6,698 nucleotides of DNA from Hydrogenothermus sp. (GCA_003978675.1 QNYP01000112.1:1-6698), one strand, 5' to 3'. Shown: positions 1 to 6,559, numbered from the stretch's first letter. A program made the numbers and translations. Notes: generated from the sequence alone by a model not told the origin.

Positions 1-149
1 TACATATAATCTTGCTCTATAATTTTTCCACTTGCATCCTGTAAGTCATTTCCTACAGCATCATGGAATTTTCCAGAGTATATACCATCACCTATTGCAA
101 ATTGATAATGTATTTTCTTTTTCCAGTTTCCATAAATTTGGGCATTTGT
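1..149. repeat. Outer arm of left fold-back (inverted copy of 812-960)
   Basis: Every base of 1-149 pairs with the reverse complement of 812-960 (position x matches 961-x). Identity stops at 150, where the window has A and the inverted copy would have T. The next bases are the ribosome binding site of the porin gene. On the minus strand this stretch reads as residues of about 218-267 of the porin, with neither start nor end, so it is not a gene. The genuine upstream region and promoter of the porin are replaced by this copy. Most likely an amplification or assembly chimera; a true inverted duplication is not excluded. Confidence 0.95.
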
Positions 150-150
150 A

Positions 151-155
151 GGAGG
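151..155 (+). promoter_or_regulatory. Ribosome binding site of the porin gene
   Basis: GGAGG lies 5 bases before the ATG at 161. It begins directly after the fold-back junction, so it is the first native sequence visible upstream of the porin and supports ATG 161 as the true start. Confidence 0.8.
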
Positions 156-160
156 TTTCA

Positions 161-1487
161 ATGAAAAAATTAACATTGGCTCTGGCTTTGGTTTCTGCAA
201 CTTCTGTAATTGGTGCAGAGATTGAAAATCCTATTGTTAAAAAACTATATGAAAAGGGCATTATAACAAAAGAAGAGGCTCTTAAGCTGGATAAAAAAGA
301 AGAGAAAAAATTTGTAAAACATGCAAATGTTATCAAAAAAGACTCTCCTGAATTTTTACTTGGTAAAGAAACTCATCCAAATATGAAAATTAGAGCTTTT
401 GATAATCCTGATATGTATGTAAAACTTGGAATTAGACTTCAGTCAACATTTGAAAATTACAAAGTGGATTACAATGATCCAACAAAGGATGATATTAATC
501 TTTGGGACGCTTATTTAAGACGTATGAGATTTGAAGTAGGTGTTGGGTTTTCTAAACATGTATCATTTACTATGGATATTAGAAACGATAAAGCAAACTA
601 CCAAGATAAAGGGGAACAAAACTTCAATGTCGGTGATGCGTATTTAAAAATTAAAAAGCCTTTTGGAACTTCTTTAGTTAACTTTAAGTTTTACAGAGGA
701 AAAATAGATGTATCAAGAACAGAAACTGTAAAATCTGCATGGGTTGTTCACTATGACCGTCCACACGTAGCAGATGAGGCAGCACAATTTGTATCACATA
801 ACCGTCGTGCAACAAATGCCCAAATTTATGGAAACTGGAAAAAGAAAATACATTATCAATTTGCAATAGGTGATGGTATATACTCTGGAAAATTCCATGA
901 TGCTGTAGGAAATGACTTACAGGATGCAAGTGGAAAAATTATAGAGCAAGATTATATGTATATTTATATCTCCAATTCCTGGATGGGAGGAAACAAAAAG
1001 AACTGAAACTTATTTTAGTAAAGGAAAGCATATTGAAGTAGGTGTAGGATACTGGAGACTTCCTAAAGTTAAATATAAAGATAATAGTGGAACACACACT
1101 ATGGATAGAACTTTAATAAATTATGAATTTTCAGCGCACTACAAAGGTGCATTTGTACAGTATGAATACTTTGATTTTGACGGTGTAGAAAAGGACTTTA
1201 CAGATACAATTTATGAAGTTGGAAAATCCAATGGATGGTATATTACTGGTGAGTATGTAATTCCTCAGGCTTATTATATAGCACCTTTTGCAAGATACGA
1301 AGAATGGAAAAAGTGGAAAAATGGTGGAAGCGATTACAAACTTAAATCTTATGTATTTGGGGTAAACTGGTATCTTAGAGGAAATACAACCAAAGTAGGT
1401 ATAGCTTATCAGGAAGATGATTATGGAAAAGCTATTGGAGATAAAAAAGTAAAAAGAATTAAGTTTACTTCACAGTGGTTCTTCTAA
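161..1487 (+). CDS. Phosphate-selective porin (Porin O/P family), reading frame broken by a 1-base frameshift
   Basis: Outer-membrane beta-barrel channel expected to admit phosphate or polyphosphate to the periplasm. The first frame runs 161-1006 (281 codons). The second frame carries the C-terminal half and is open from 945 to 1487. The whole interval is 3n+1 bases, so removing one base would restore a 441-residue protein, a normal length for OprO/OprP-type porins. Residues 1-19 form a signal peptide (cleavage after VIGA). Residues 22-50 form a charged helix with the GIITKEEA motif often seen at the N-terminus of such porins. The barrel starts near residue 83 (KLGIRLQ). The C-terminal part contains FGVNWYLRGNTTKVGIAYQ, resembling the last strands of OprP, and ends in Phe as outer-membrane proteins do. 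Position directly before pstS supports a phosphate role. The exact substrate is inferred. The frameshift may be a sequencing or assembly error or a real inactivation. Confidence 0.8.
812..960. repeat. Inner arm of left fold-back, inside the porin gene
   Basis: This is the native copy: it is in frame within the porin (codons about 218-267) and is matched base for base, inverted, by 1-149. The two arms are separated by 662 bases that hold the porin start. The outer limit at 960 lies within a few bases of the porin frameshift. Confidence 0.95.
945..968 (+). other. Probable frameshift site in the porin gene
   Basis: The original frame reads sensibly to about here, then runs to a stop at 1004-1006. 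The frame that continues the protein (SPIPGWEETKRTETYF from 969 on) has its last upstream stop at 942-944. The shift must therefore fall between 945 and about 968, a TA-rich run including TTT at 963-965. One surplus base is enough; deleting one T of that run would give a continuous YIISPIPGW reading. Two missing bases would fit equally well. Confidence 0.75.
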
Positions 1488-1510
1488 AGGTTAAAATTTA
1501 AGAAAAAAAT

Positions 1511-1515
1511 GGAGG
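1511..1515 (+). promoter_or_regulatory. Ribosome binding site of pstS
   Basis: GGAGG lies 8 bases before the ATG at 1524, a strong Shine-Dalgarno match that fixes the pstS start. The 36 bases between porin and pstS contain no evident terminator or -35/-10 pair, so the two genes are probably co-transcribed. Confidence 0.85.
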
Positions 1516-1523
1516 AAATATAA

Positions 1524-2531
1524 ATGAGAAAAGTAATTACAGCAGTAGCTTTATCAGGAGTAGTAGCTTCCCAAACTTTAGCTGGCGAAACAATAAATGG
1601 TGCGGGGGCGACGTTCCCGTATCCTGTTTATTCTGCATGGGCATACATGTATTATAAAGAAACAGGTATAAAATTAAACTACCAGTCTATAGGTTCTGGT
1701 GGTGGTATAAGGCAAATCAAAAACAGAACTGTTGATTTTGGGGCTTCTGATGCTCCTTTGAAACCACAAAAGCTAGATGAATATAAGCTTTACCAGTTTC
1801 CAGCTATTATTGGTGGAGTTGTTCCTGTTGTAAATATCCCAAGAGTAAAAGCTGGAAAGTTAAGACTTGATGCCGACACTATATGTCATATATATCTTGG
1901 AGATATAAAATACTGGGATAATCCAAAAATAAAAGCTTTAAACCCAAATCTTAATCTTCCTCATAAAAAGATAAATGTGGTTCATAGGTCTGATGGTTCA
2001 GGAACAACTGCTATATTTACAACTTATTTGGCAGAAGCTTGTCCTGATTGGAAGCAAAAAGTTGGAGCTGGAAAAGCTGTTAAATGGCCTGTTGGAATTG
2101 GTGGGAAAGGAAACGAAGGTGTCGCAAACTATGTAAAAAGATTAAGATATTCTATTGGTTATGTTGAATTTGCTTATGCAAAACAAAACAGACTTGCTTA
2201 TACACTTCTAAAAAATCCTGCAGGTAATTTTGTAGCTCCATCTATACAATCTTTCAAGGATGCAGGTGCTACTGCAAATTTTGACCCAAATAAACACTTT
2301 TATCTTTGGATGGTTAATGCTCCTGGAAAAAATGCTTGGCCTATAGCAGGGGCATCTTTTATACTTGAAGCAAGAGAAAAATCATCAGCTAACAAAAAAG
2401 TAAATAAGTTCTTTAAATGGGCATTTGAACATGGAGATGAAATTGCAATAAAACTGGATTACGTTCCTCTTCCTAAAGAATTAAAAGAAAAGATATACAA
2501 ATATTGGGAGAAAAATGGAATTGCTCCATAA
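1524..2531 (+). CDS. pstS: Periplasmic phosphate-binding protein PstS
   Basis: High-affinity phosphate receptor of the PstSCAB ABC importer; it binds phosphate in the periplasm and delivers it to PstC/PstA. Residues 1-20 form a signal peptide ending ...SQTLA, with mature Gly-Glu-Thr. No lipobox Cys is present, so a soluble periplasmic protein rather than a lipoprotein. All phosphate-site segments of the family are visible: GAGATFPYPVYSAW (26-39), SIGSGGGIRQI (55-65), DFGASDAPL (71-79, with the ligand Asp) and HRSDGSGTT (154-162, with the ligand Arg, Ser, Gly and Thr). The length of 335 residues is usual. Two cysteines, 121 and 173, are the only ones in the mature protein and could form a disulfide. 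It follows the porin and is separated from pstC by a terminator hairpin, which suggests PstS is made in excess over the permease. Confidence 0.96.
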   Translation: MRKVITAVALSGVVASQTLAGETINGAGATFPYPVYSAWAYMYYKETGIKLNYQSIGSGGGIRQIKNRTVDFGASDAPLKPQKLDEYKLYQFPAIIGGVVPVVNIPRVKAGKLRLDADTICHIYLGDIKYWDNPKIKALNPNLNLPHKKINVVHRSDGSGTTAIFTTYLAEACPDWKQKVGAGKAVKWPVGIGGKGNEGVANYVKRLRYSIGYVEFAYAKQNRLAYTLLKNPAGNFVAPSIQSFKDAGATANFDPNKHFYLWMVNAPGKNAWPIAGASFILEAREKSSANKKVNKFFKWAFEHGDEIAIKLDYVPLPKELKEKIYKYWEKNGIAP

Positions 2532-2567
2532 ATGCTGCTCCTGCTGCTGTTAAGCTTACTAATTACT

Positions 2568-2590
2568 GAGGGCTTTATGCCCTCTTTTTT
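2568..2590 (+). terminator. Intrinsic terminator (attenuator) between pstS and pstC
   Basis: A perfect 6-bp stem, GAGGGC (2568-2573) with GCCCTC (2579-2584), encloses a 5-base loop TTTAT and is followed by six T (2585-2590). It is the only GC-rich hairpin with a T-run noticed in the window. It lies after pstS and before the co-directional pstC, so it likely acts as partial termination that lowers pstCA expression relative to pstS, or separates two transcription units. Confidence 0.85.
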
Positions 2591-2592
2591 GA

Positions 2593-2598
2593 TATAAT
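2593..2598 (+). promoter_or_regulatory. Candidate -10 box of an internal pstCA promoter
   Basis: A perfect TATAAT lies directly after the terminator T-run and 30 bases before the pstC start. No TTGACA-like -35 is seen 16-18 bases upstream, where the terminator stem lies, so this is a weak promoter call that could be chance in AT-rich DNA. Confidence 0.35.
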
Positions 2599-2619
2599 CA
2601 TTTTTTGCTTACAAAGTTT

Positions 2620-2627
2620 AGGAAGGG
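2620..2627 (+). promoter_or_regulatory. Ribosome binding site of pstC and choice of start
   Basis: AGGAAGGG ends directly against ATG 2628, and a second ATG follows at 2631. Measured from the AGGA core, spacing is 4 bases to the first ATG and 7 to the second, so 2631 may be the main initiation codon. The difference is a single Met. Confidence 0.6.
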
Positions 2628-3566
2628 ATGATGAAAAGAAAACTTCCGCTATCTGATATTATTTTTGGAATTGTTTCTTTTTCTGCTTCATTTTTAGTTT
2701 TAACTCTTATATTTTCAACAATACTTATTCTATATAACGAATCATCTTTAGCTATTCATAGATTTGGAATATTAAATTTTATTTTTACTGAGAACTGGGA
2801 TCCTGTAAATGAGATATTTGGAGCAGCAGCTCCTCTATATGGAACATTTATAACAACTGTTTTATCACTCCTATTTGCTATTCCTGTGGCTTTAGGTATC
2901 GCTATATTTCTGACGGAAGTCTCTCCTCACTTTTTGAAAAGTCCTATAGGTGTTGCTATAGAAATGCTTGCAGCCATACCAAGTATAATTTACGGTATGT
3001 GGGGACTTTTTACATTAGCCCCTATAATGGCTGAATATGTGGAACCTGCTCTCCAAAAAACTTTGGGACAGATTCCTTTAATAGGAAAATTATTTGAAGG
3101 GGAACCCCAAGGAATAGATTTATTCACAGCCAGCGTTGTTCTATCTATTATGATAGTCCCATTTATAGCAAGTATAGCTAGAGATTCTCTAAATTTAACT
3201 CCGAATATAATGAAAGAGTCTGCTTATGCACTTGGAGCAACCAAGTGGGATGTTATAAAAGATATAATGATACCTTATGCAAAACTCGGAATATATGGAG
3301 GTATAGTTTTAGCTTTAGGTAGAGCTTTAGGAGAAACAATGGCAGTTGCTTTCGTCTTAGGAAATAACCATCAGATTACACTATCTCTGTTTGAAGCAGC
3401 AGCAACAATTACAGTTACTTTAGCAAATGAGTTTACAGAAGCAGATACAGATATTTATTTATCTTCATTGTTTTATTTAGCTTTAATACTTTTTGTTCTT
3501 AGCTTTGTAATTCTTGCTATAGCAAAATTCTTTCTCTTAAAAGCAGAAAGAGGTTATTCTAGATGA
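2628..3566 (+). CDS. pstC: Phosphate ABC transporter permease PstC
   Basis: Inner-membrane permease subunit that pairs with PstA to form the phosphate channel. The 312 residues match the family length. A cytoplasmic N-terminus is followed by hydrophobic segments at about 12-36, 73-96, 107-131, 166-185, 221-245 and 277-303, the six-helix pattern of PstC. A periplasmic loop is visible between helices 1 and 2. The ABC-coupling EAA loop is ESAYALGATKWDVIKDI (197-213), and the family motif GRALGETMAV is at 231-240. The TGA stop overlaps the pstA start as ATGA, giving translational coupling. An upstream terminator and possible internal promoter separate it from pstS. Confidence 0.95.
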   Translation: MMKRKLPLSDIIFGIVSFSASFLVLTLIFSTILILYNESSLAIHRFGILNFIFTENWDPVNEIFGAAAPLYGTFITTVLSLLFAIPVALGIAIFLTEVSPHFLKSPIGVAIEMLAAIPSIIYGMWGLFTLAPIMAEYVEPALQKTLGQIPLIGKLFEGEPQGIDLFTASVVLSIMIVPFIASIARDSLNLTPNIMKESAYALGATKWDVIKDIMIPYAKLGIYGGIVLALGRALGETMAVAFVLGNNHQITLSLFEAAATITVTLANEFTEADTDIYLSSLFYLALILFVLSFVILAIAKFFLLKAERGYSR

Positions 3567-4624
3567 TAATAAATGAAGCTTATGTAAGAAAAAGAAAAAT
3601 AAAAGGATTTATTGCTTTAACCCTTTCGGCTCTAGCTGCATTTTTAGGATTATTCTGGCTAGGGTTTATACTATTTGATGTTTTAAGGCATGGTATTCAA
3701 GGGCTAAGTTTAGAATTATTTACGGAAGACCCTGCTCCCCCAGGAATACCGGGAGGAGGCTTAAAAAATGCTTTTATTGGACAGCTAGAAATAGTATTTT
3801 TTGCAACTATTATTGGAGTTCCAATTGGAATACTGGCAGGAACATTTATAGCAGAATATGCTAGAGGAACAAAATTTGCTAAAACAGTATCTATTCTATC
3901 TGATATTATGGTAAGTGTTCCATCTATAGTTGTTGGAACATTTATTTATGCAATCTTGGTAAAACCTATTGGAAATATAAATATTGGTGGTATTATTGCC
4001 ATTGGATTTTTATCTGCAATAATAGCAATTATTTTTGGAGGAATTATCAATTTTATTGTAAATAAAGTTTTAAAACTAAATACAAAACTTCTGAATTTAA
4101 CTTTGAGCCTGATTACAGTCTTATTTGGACTTTTCGTATTTTTAACTCTATTGACAAAACTTGTTGATAAAATACAAGGGTTTAATGGTTGGGCTGGGGC
4201 TACAGCTCTTGCATTTATTATGATACCTGTTGTTTTAAGAACTACAGAAGATATGTTATCTCTTGTTCCATGGACTTTAAGGGAAGCTGCATTTGCTCTT
4301 GGAGCCTCATACTTTAAAGTTATAAAAGACATAGTTTATAGAGCTGCAGCTACAGGAATTTTAACAGGTGTAATCCTTTCAATATCGAGGGTATCTGGGG
4401 AAACTGCTCCACTTTTATTTACATCTTTTAACAATTCATACTTTACGCTAAATATGAATGAACCTGTTGCATCATTAACAGTTACAATATTTAACTATGC
4501 AATGGGACCTTACGAAGATTGGCATATAAAAGCTTGGGCTGCTTCATTTGTCATAATGGTATTCATACTGTTTATAACAATTATTGCAAGAGCTATTATC
4601 CATTGGAAATATAAAAATAACTAA
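3563..4624 (+). CDS. pstA: Phosphate ABC transporter permease PstA with an extra hydrophobic insertion
   Basis: Second inner-membrane permease subunit of the phosphate importer. Family marks in order: helix 1 at about 15-40; GIPGGGLKNAFIGQLEI (61-77); SIVVGTFIYAILV (121-133); GWAGATALAFIMIPVVLRTTE (start 209); the EAA loop EAAFALGASYFKVIKDIV (241-258); and RVSGETAPLLFT (276-287). At 353 residues it is longer than E. coli PstA (296). The surplus is almost entirely between about 139 and 205, where E. coli has only a short connection. That stretch contains two strongly hydrophobic segments (about 141-165 and 176-200), probably two added membrane helices. The start overlaps the pstC stop by 4 bases. 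The stop overlaps the convergent mobB stop by 4 bases. No pstB follows. Confidence 0.94.
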   Translation: MIINEAYVRKRKIKGFIALTLSALAAFLGLFWLGFILFDVLRHGIQGLSLELFTEDPAPPGIPGGGLKNAFIGQLEIVFFATIIGVPIGILAGTFIAEYARGTKFAKTVSILSDIMVSVPSIVVGTFIYAILVKPIGNINIGGIIAIGFLSAIIAIIFGGIINFIVNKVLKLNTKLLNLTLSLITVLFGLFVFLTLLTKLVDKIQGFNGWAGATALAFIMIPVVLRTTEDMLSLVPWTLREAAFALGASYFKVIKDIVYRAAATGILTGVILSISRVSGETAPLLFTSFNNSYFTLNMNEPVASLTVTIFNYAMGPYEDWHIKAWAASFVIMVFILFITIIARAIIHWKYKNN

Positions 4625-5118
4625 TAATTTTTTTCTAGAAATTTTACAAATTCTTCAGGTTTATTTATATCAAAGCTTGGGAAAAATTTATAGTAATCTG
4701 TGATAACCCCTTTTAGCTCTGGATTATCTTTCAGCATTAGCTCTCTGTTCTCCTCTTTTCTTATTACTTCATATTTATCAAAACCTTTATACCATTTAAA
4801 ACCTTCTAAAATAACAAAATCTGCATCGGCATTTGTGTAGTTTTTAATTATCTCAAGGGGATGAGGTTCTTTTTCTATTTTTGTAAAGGTAGTTATCTTA
4901 TTTGGAGAAACAAGCAAAACTTCATCTGCTCCTGCCTGTTGGAATTTCCAGCTATCTTTTCCTTTTGTATCTGTTTTTGCCTTACCTTTTGGGTCATGCT
5001 TAATTGCAACTACTTTATAACCTTTCTGTTTTAAAATTTTTATAACACTTTCTATAAATGTGGTTTTACCACTATTATGCGCACCAACTACTGCAAAAAC
5101 CACTGGACTTTTATCCAT
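4621..5118 (-). CDS. mobB: Molybdopterin-guanine dinucleotide biosynthesis adaptor MobB
   Basis: P-loop GTP-binding protein that assists MobA in attaching GMP to molybdopterin, serving cofactor delivery to molybdoenzymes; cytoplasmic. At 165 residues it is a standalone MobB rather than a MobA or MoeA fusion. The Walker A is GAHNSGKT (12-19). The family signature follows: IKHD (39-42), D50, GKDSW (53-57) and QAGAD (61-65). A Walker-B-like DFVILEGFK lies at 100-108. The ATG lies inside the end of accD (8-base overlap). No good Shine-Dalgarno sits at normal spacing, so it probably depends on translational coupling to accD. Last gene of the pgeF-accD-mobB operon, with its TAG overlapping the pstA TAA on the other strand. 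Confidence 0.92.
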   Translation of the reverse strand: MDKSPVVFAVVGAHNSGKTTFIESVIKILKQKGYKVVAIKHDPKGKAKTDTKGKDSWKFQQAGADEVLLVSPNKITTFTKIEKEPHPLEIIKNYTNADADFVILEGFKWYKGFDKYEVIRKEENRELMLKDNPELKGVITDYYKFFPSFDINKPEEFVKFLEKNY

Positions 5119-5947
5119 GAGTTAATCTTATCACCTGATATATAGTTTTCTTTAAATTTTGCCTTGAAACTACCATATCTATCTGGCCTTTTTCTAATAA
5201 AAATTCAGCTCTCTGGAAACCTTCAGGAAGGGTTTGTTTTATCGTTTGCTCTATTACCCTTGGGCCAGCAAAACCTATCAAACTATTTTCTTCAGCAATA
5301 ATAATATCTCCTAAGAATGCAAAACTTGCAGAAACTCCACCCATTGTTGGATCAGTTAACACTGATATATACAAAATTCCTTCTTTATTTAGTCTATTTA
5401 TAGCTATTGAAGTTTTTGCCATTTGCATTAAAGACAGAATTCCTTCCTGCATTCTAGCTCCACCAGAAGAAGCAATTGCAATAAATGGAACTTTCTTCTT
5501 TATTGCAAGTTCTGCACCTCTTACAAACTTAGCCCCAACAACACTCCCCATACTACCACCCATGAATGAAAAATCCATTGAAGCAACGACAACCTCTCTA
5601 TCATAAATTTTTCCAGCGGATACTATAATCGCATCATTTAAACCTGTTTTATTCTGTGCATCTTTTAATCTATCTTTATATTTCTTTGTATCTTTAAAGC
5701 CTAAAGCATCAACAGGTTTTATATTTTCAAAAACATCGTAATTTTCAATATTGTCTAAAAGTAAATCTACCCTTTCTTTTGCAGACATTCTAAATGTATA
5801 TCCACAATGTGGGCATATTTTCATATTTTTCTTTAAATCTTCAGAATATATTAAGTTTTTACAGTTATCACATTTTATCCATTCACCTTTTGCTATGTTT
5901 AGTTTTCTTTTTACTTTCAACTTACTTAAAAACTCCTTCAGTCCCAT
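5111..5947 (-). CDS. accD: Acetyl-CoA carboxylase carboxyltransferase subunit beta (AccD)
   Basis: With AccA it forms the carboxyltransferase that moves CO2 from carboxybiotin-BCCP to acetyl-CoA, giving malonyl-CoA for fatty acid synthesis; cytoplasmic. 278 residues from the chosen start. An N-terminal zinc ribbon has CX2C-X15-CX2C (Cys 26, 29, 45, 48). The crotonase-like carboxyltransferase fold shows both oxyanion-hole segments, SSGGARMQEG (160-169) and GGVSASFA (203-210), plus IGFAGPRVIEQT (224-235), a typical AccD stretch. The ATG at 5947 is chosen because GGAGGA lies 4 bases before it. The frame extends to a TTG at 5962, but that would place the ribosome binding site inside the gene. The start overlaps the pgeF stop by one base (TAATG). 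The stop overlaps mobB by 8 bases. Confidence 0.95.
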   Translation of the reverse strand: MGLKEFLSKLKVKRKLNIAKGEWIKCDNCKNLIYSEDLKKNMKICPHCGYTFRMSAKERVDLLLDNIENYDVFENIKPVDALGFKDTKKYKDRLKDAQNKTGLNDAIIVSAGKIYDREVVVASMDFSFMGGSMGSVVGAKFVRGAELAIKKKVPFIAIASSGGARMQEGILSLMQMAKTSIAINRLNKEGILYISVLTDPTMGGVSASFAFLGDIIIAEENSLIGFAGPRVIEQTIKQTLPEGFQRAEFLLEKGQIDMVVSRQNLKKTIYQVIRLTHG

Positions 5948-6546
5948 TATTCCTCCAGCCAAGCTATTGTTAATATTCTTTCGGTTTTATTTCCTTTTCT
6001 GTAAGAGTATAACTTATTATCACAGTAGGTGCATCTATGGTTTTCTAAAATTTCTCCTGTGTATTGTTTTAGTTTATCTATAACCGCTTCTTGTAATGAA
6101 AAATATAGTTTTCCGCTTTTTTTATAAAAGTAGTTTTCATAGTCTTTTTTTAAATTTTCATAAAAATCCTCTCCAATCTCATAACAACATTTTCTTATTG
6201 ATGGAGCAATATATGCAAATTTTGGTTCATCAAAAATTTTTAAAGTATTTTCTATGATACCACCGACAATTCCTCTCCAACCTGCGTGAATTACTGCAAC
6301 TTTTTTAAAATCAGTTATAACAATTGGAACACAGTCAGCAGTCTTAACACCTATGGGAAGGTTTTTTTTATCTGTATAAAGGGCATCACATTCAAGGTCT
6401 GCTTCGCAAGCATCCTTTATAAAATTTGAATGTATCTGCTTTGGCAGTTTAATTTCAGAAAAATTAAAATTTTGCAAAACAAAATTTAAATCTTCACCTT
6501 TTTCTGTGTATAAAATATTTAAATTATCTATCTTTATATGTTTCAT
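5947..6546 (-). CDS. pgeF: PgeF/YfiH family protein (multicopper-oxidase-like, LACC1-type)
   Basis: Member of the YfiH/YlmD/LACC1 family, known in E. coli as peptidoglycan editing factor PgeF. Other members have been reported as polyphenol oxidases or as purine nucleoside-metabolising enzymes, so the exact reaction here is open. The metal-site residues of the family are all present: His39 in KQIHSN, Cys72 in VKTADCVPI and His87 in VIHAGWRG. APSIRKCCYEIGEDF (114-128) and HRCTYCDNKLYSYRKG (170-185) follow. At 199 residues it is a compact version of a family usually near 230-270, shortened at the N-terminus and in loops, but no core motif is missing. AAGG lies 8 bases before the ATG. The sequence beyond about 6560 is an inverted copy, so its promoter is not visible. 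First visible gene of the operon with accD and mobB. Confidence 0.88.
   Translation of the reverse strand: MKHIKIDNLNILYTEKGEDLNFVLQNFNFSEIKLPKQIHSNFIKDACEADLECDALYTDKKNLPIGVKTADCVPIVITDFKKVAVIHAGWRGIVGGIIENTLKIFDEPKFAYIAPSIRKCCYEIGEDFYENLKKDYENYFYKKSGKLYFSLQEAVIDKLKQYTGEILENHRCTYCDNKLYSYRKGNKTERILTIAWLEE
5952..5957 (-). promoter_or_regulatory. Ribosome binding site of accD, inside the end of pgeF
   Basis: On the minus strand GGAGGA lies just before the TAATG junction and ATG 5947. It sets the accD start at MGLKEF rather than the upstream in-frame TTG at 5962, which lies before this site. Confidence 0.8.
6102..6240. repeat. Inner arm of right fold-back, inside pgeF
   Basis: Native copy, in frame in pgeF (about residues 103-149) and matched exactly, inverted, by 6560-6698 (position x matches 12800-x). 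The arms are separated by 319 bases that include the pgeF start. Confidence 0.95.
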
Positions 6547-6559
6547 ACAAAATACCTTG

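Noticed and set aside
88..336. Minus-strand reading frame across the porin start
   Set aside because: It is half inverted porin copy and half antisense of the porin N-terminus, with no ribosome binding site or recognisable protein.
684..929. Minus-strand reading frame inside the porin
   Set aside because: Shadow of the porin coding sequence; His/Leu-rich composition with no family signal.
1..960. Invertible, phase-variable segment switching the porin on and off (149-bp inverted repeats around its 5' end)
   Set aside because: No recombinase gene is seen. The repeat is a mid-gene fragment, and the same structure occurs at the other end around the unrelated housekeeping gene pgeF. An amplification chimera explains both.
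1488..1523. Pho box upstream of pstS
   Set aside because: No CTGTCAT-like direct repeats in the 36-base gap; any PhoB-type site would be before the porin, in the sequence lost at the fold-back.
3946..4332. Minus-strand reading frame inside pstA
   Set aside because: Shadow of pstA, whose permease motifs are clear in the plus frame.
4632..4641. Palindrome TTTCTAGAAA near the end of mobB as a bidirectional terminator
   Set aside because: AT-rich stem with no loop; it would not form a stable terminator and lies within mobB coding sequence.
5751..6083. Plus-strand reading frame across the accD/pgeF junction
   Set aside because: Antisense of two well-supported genes; Phe/Leu-rich with no motif.
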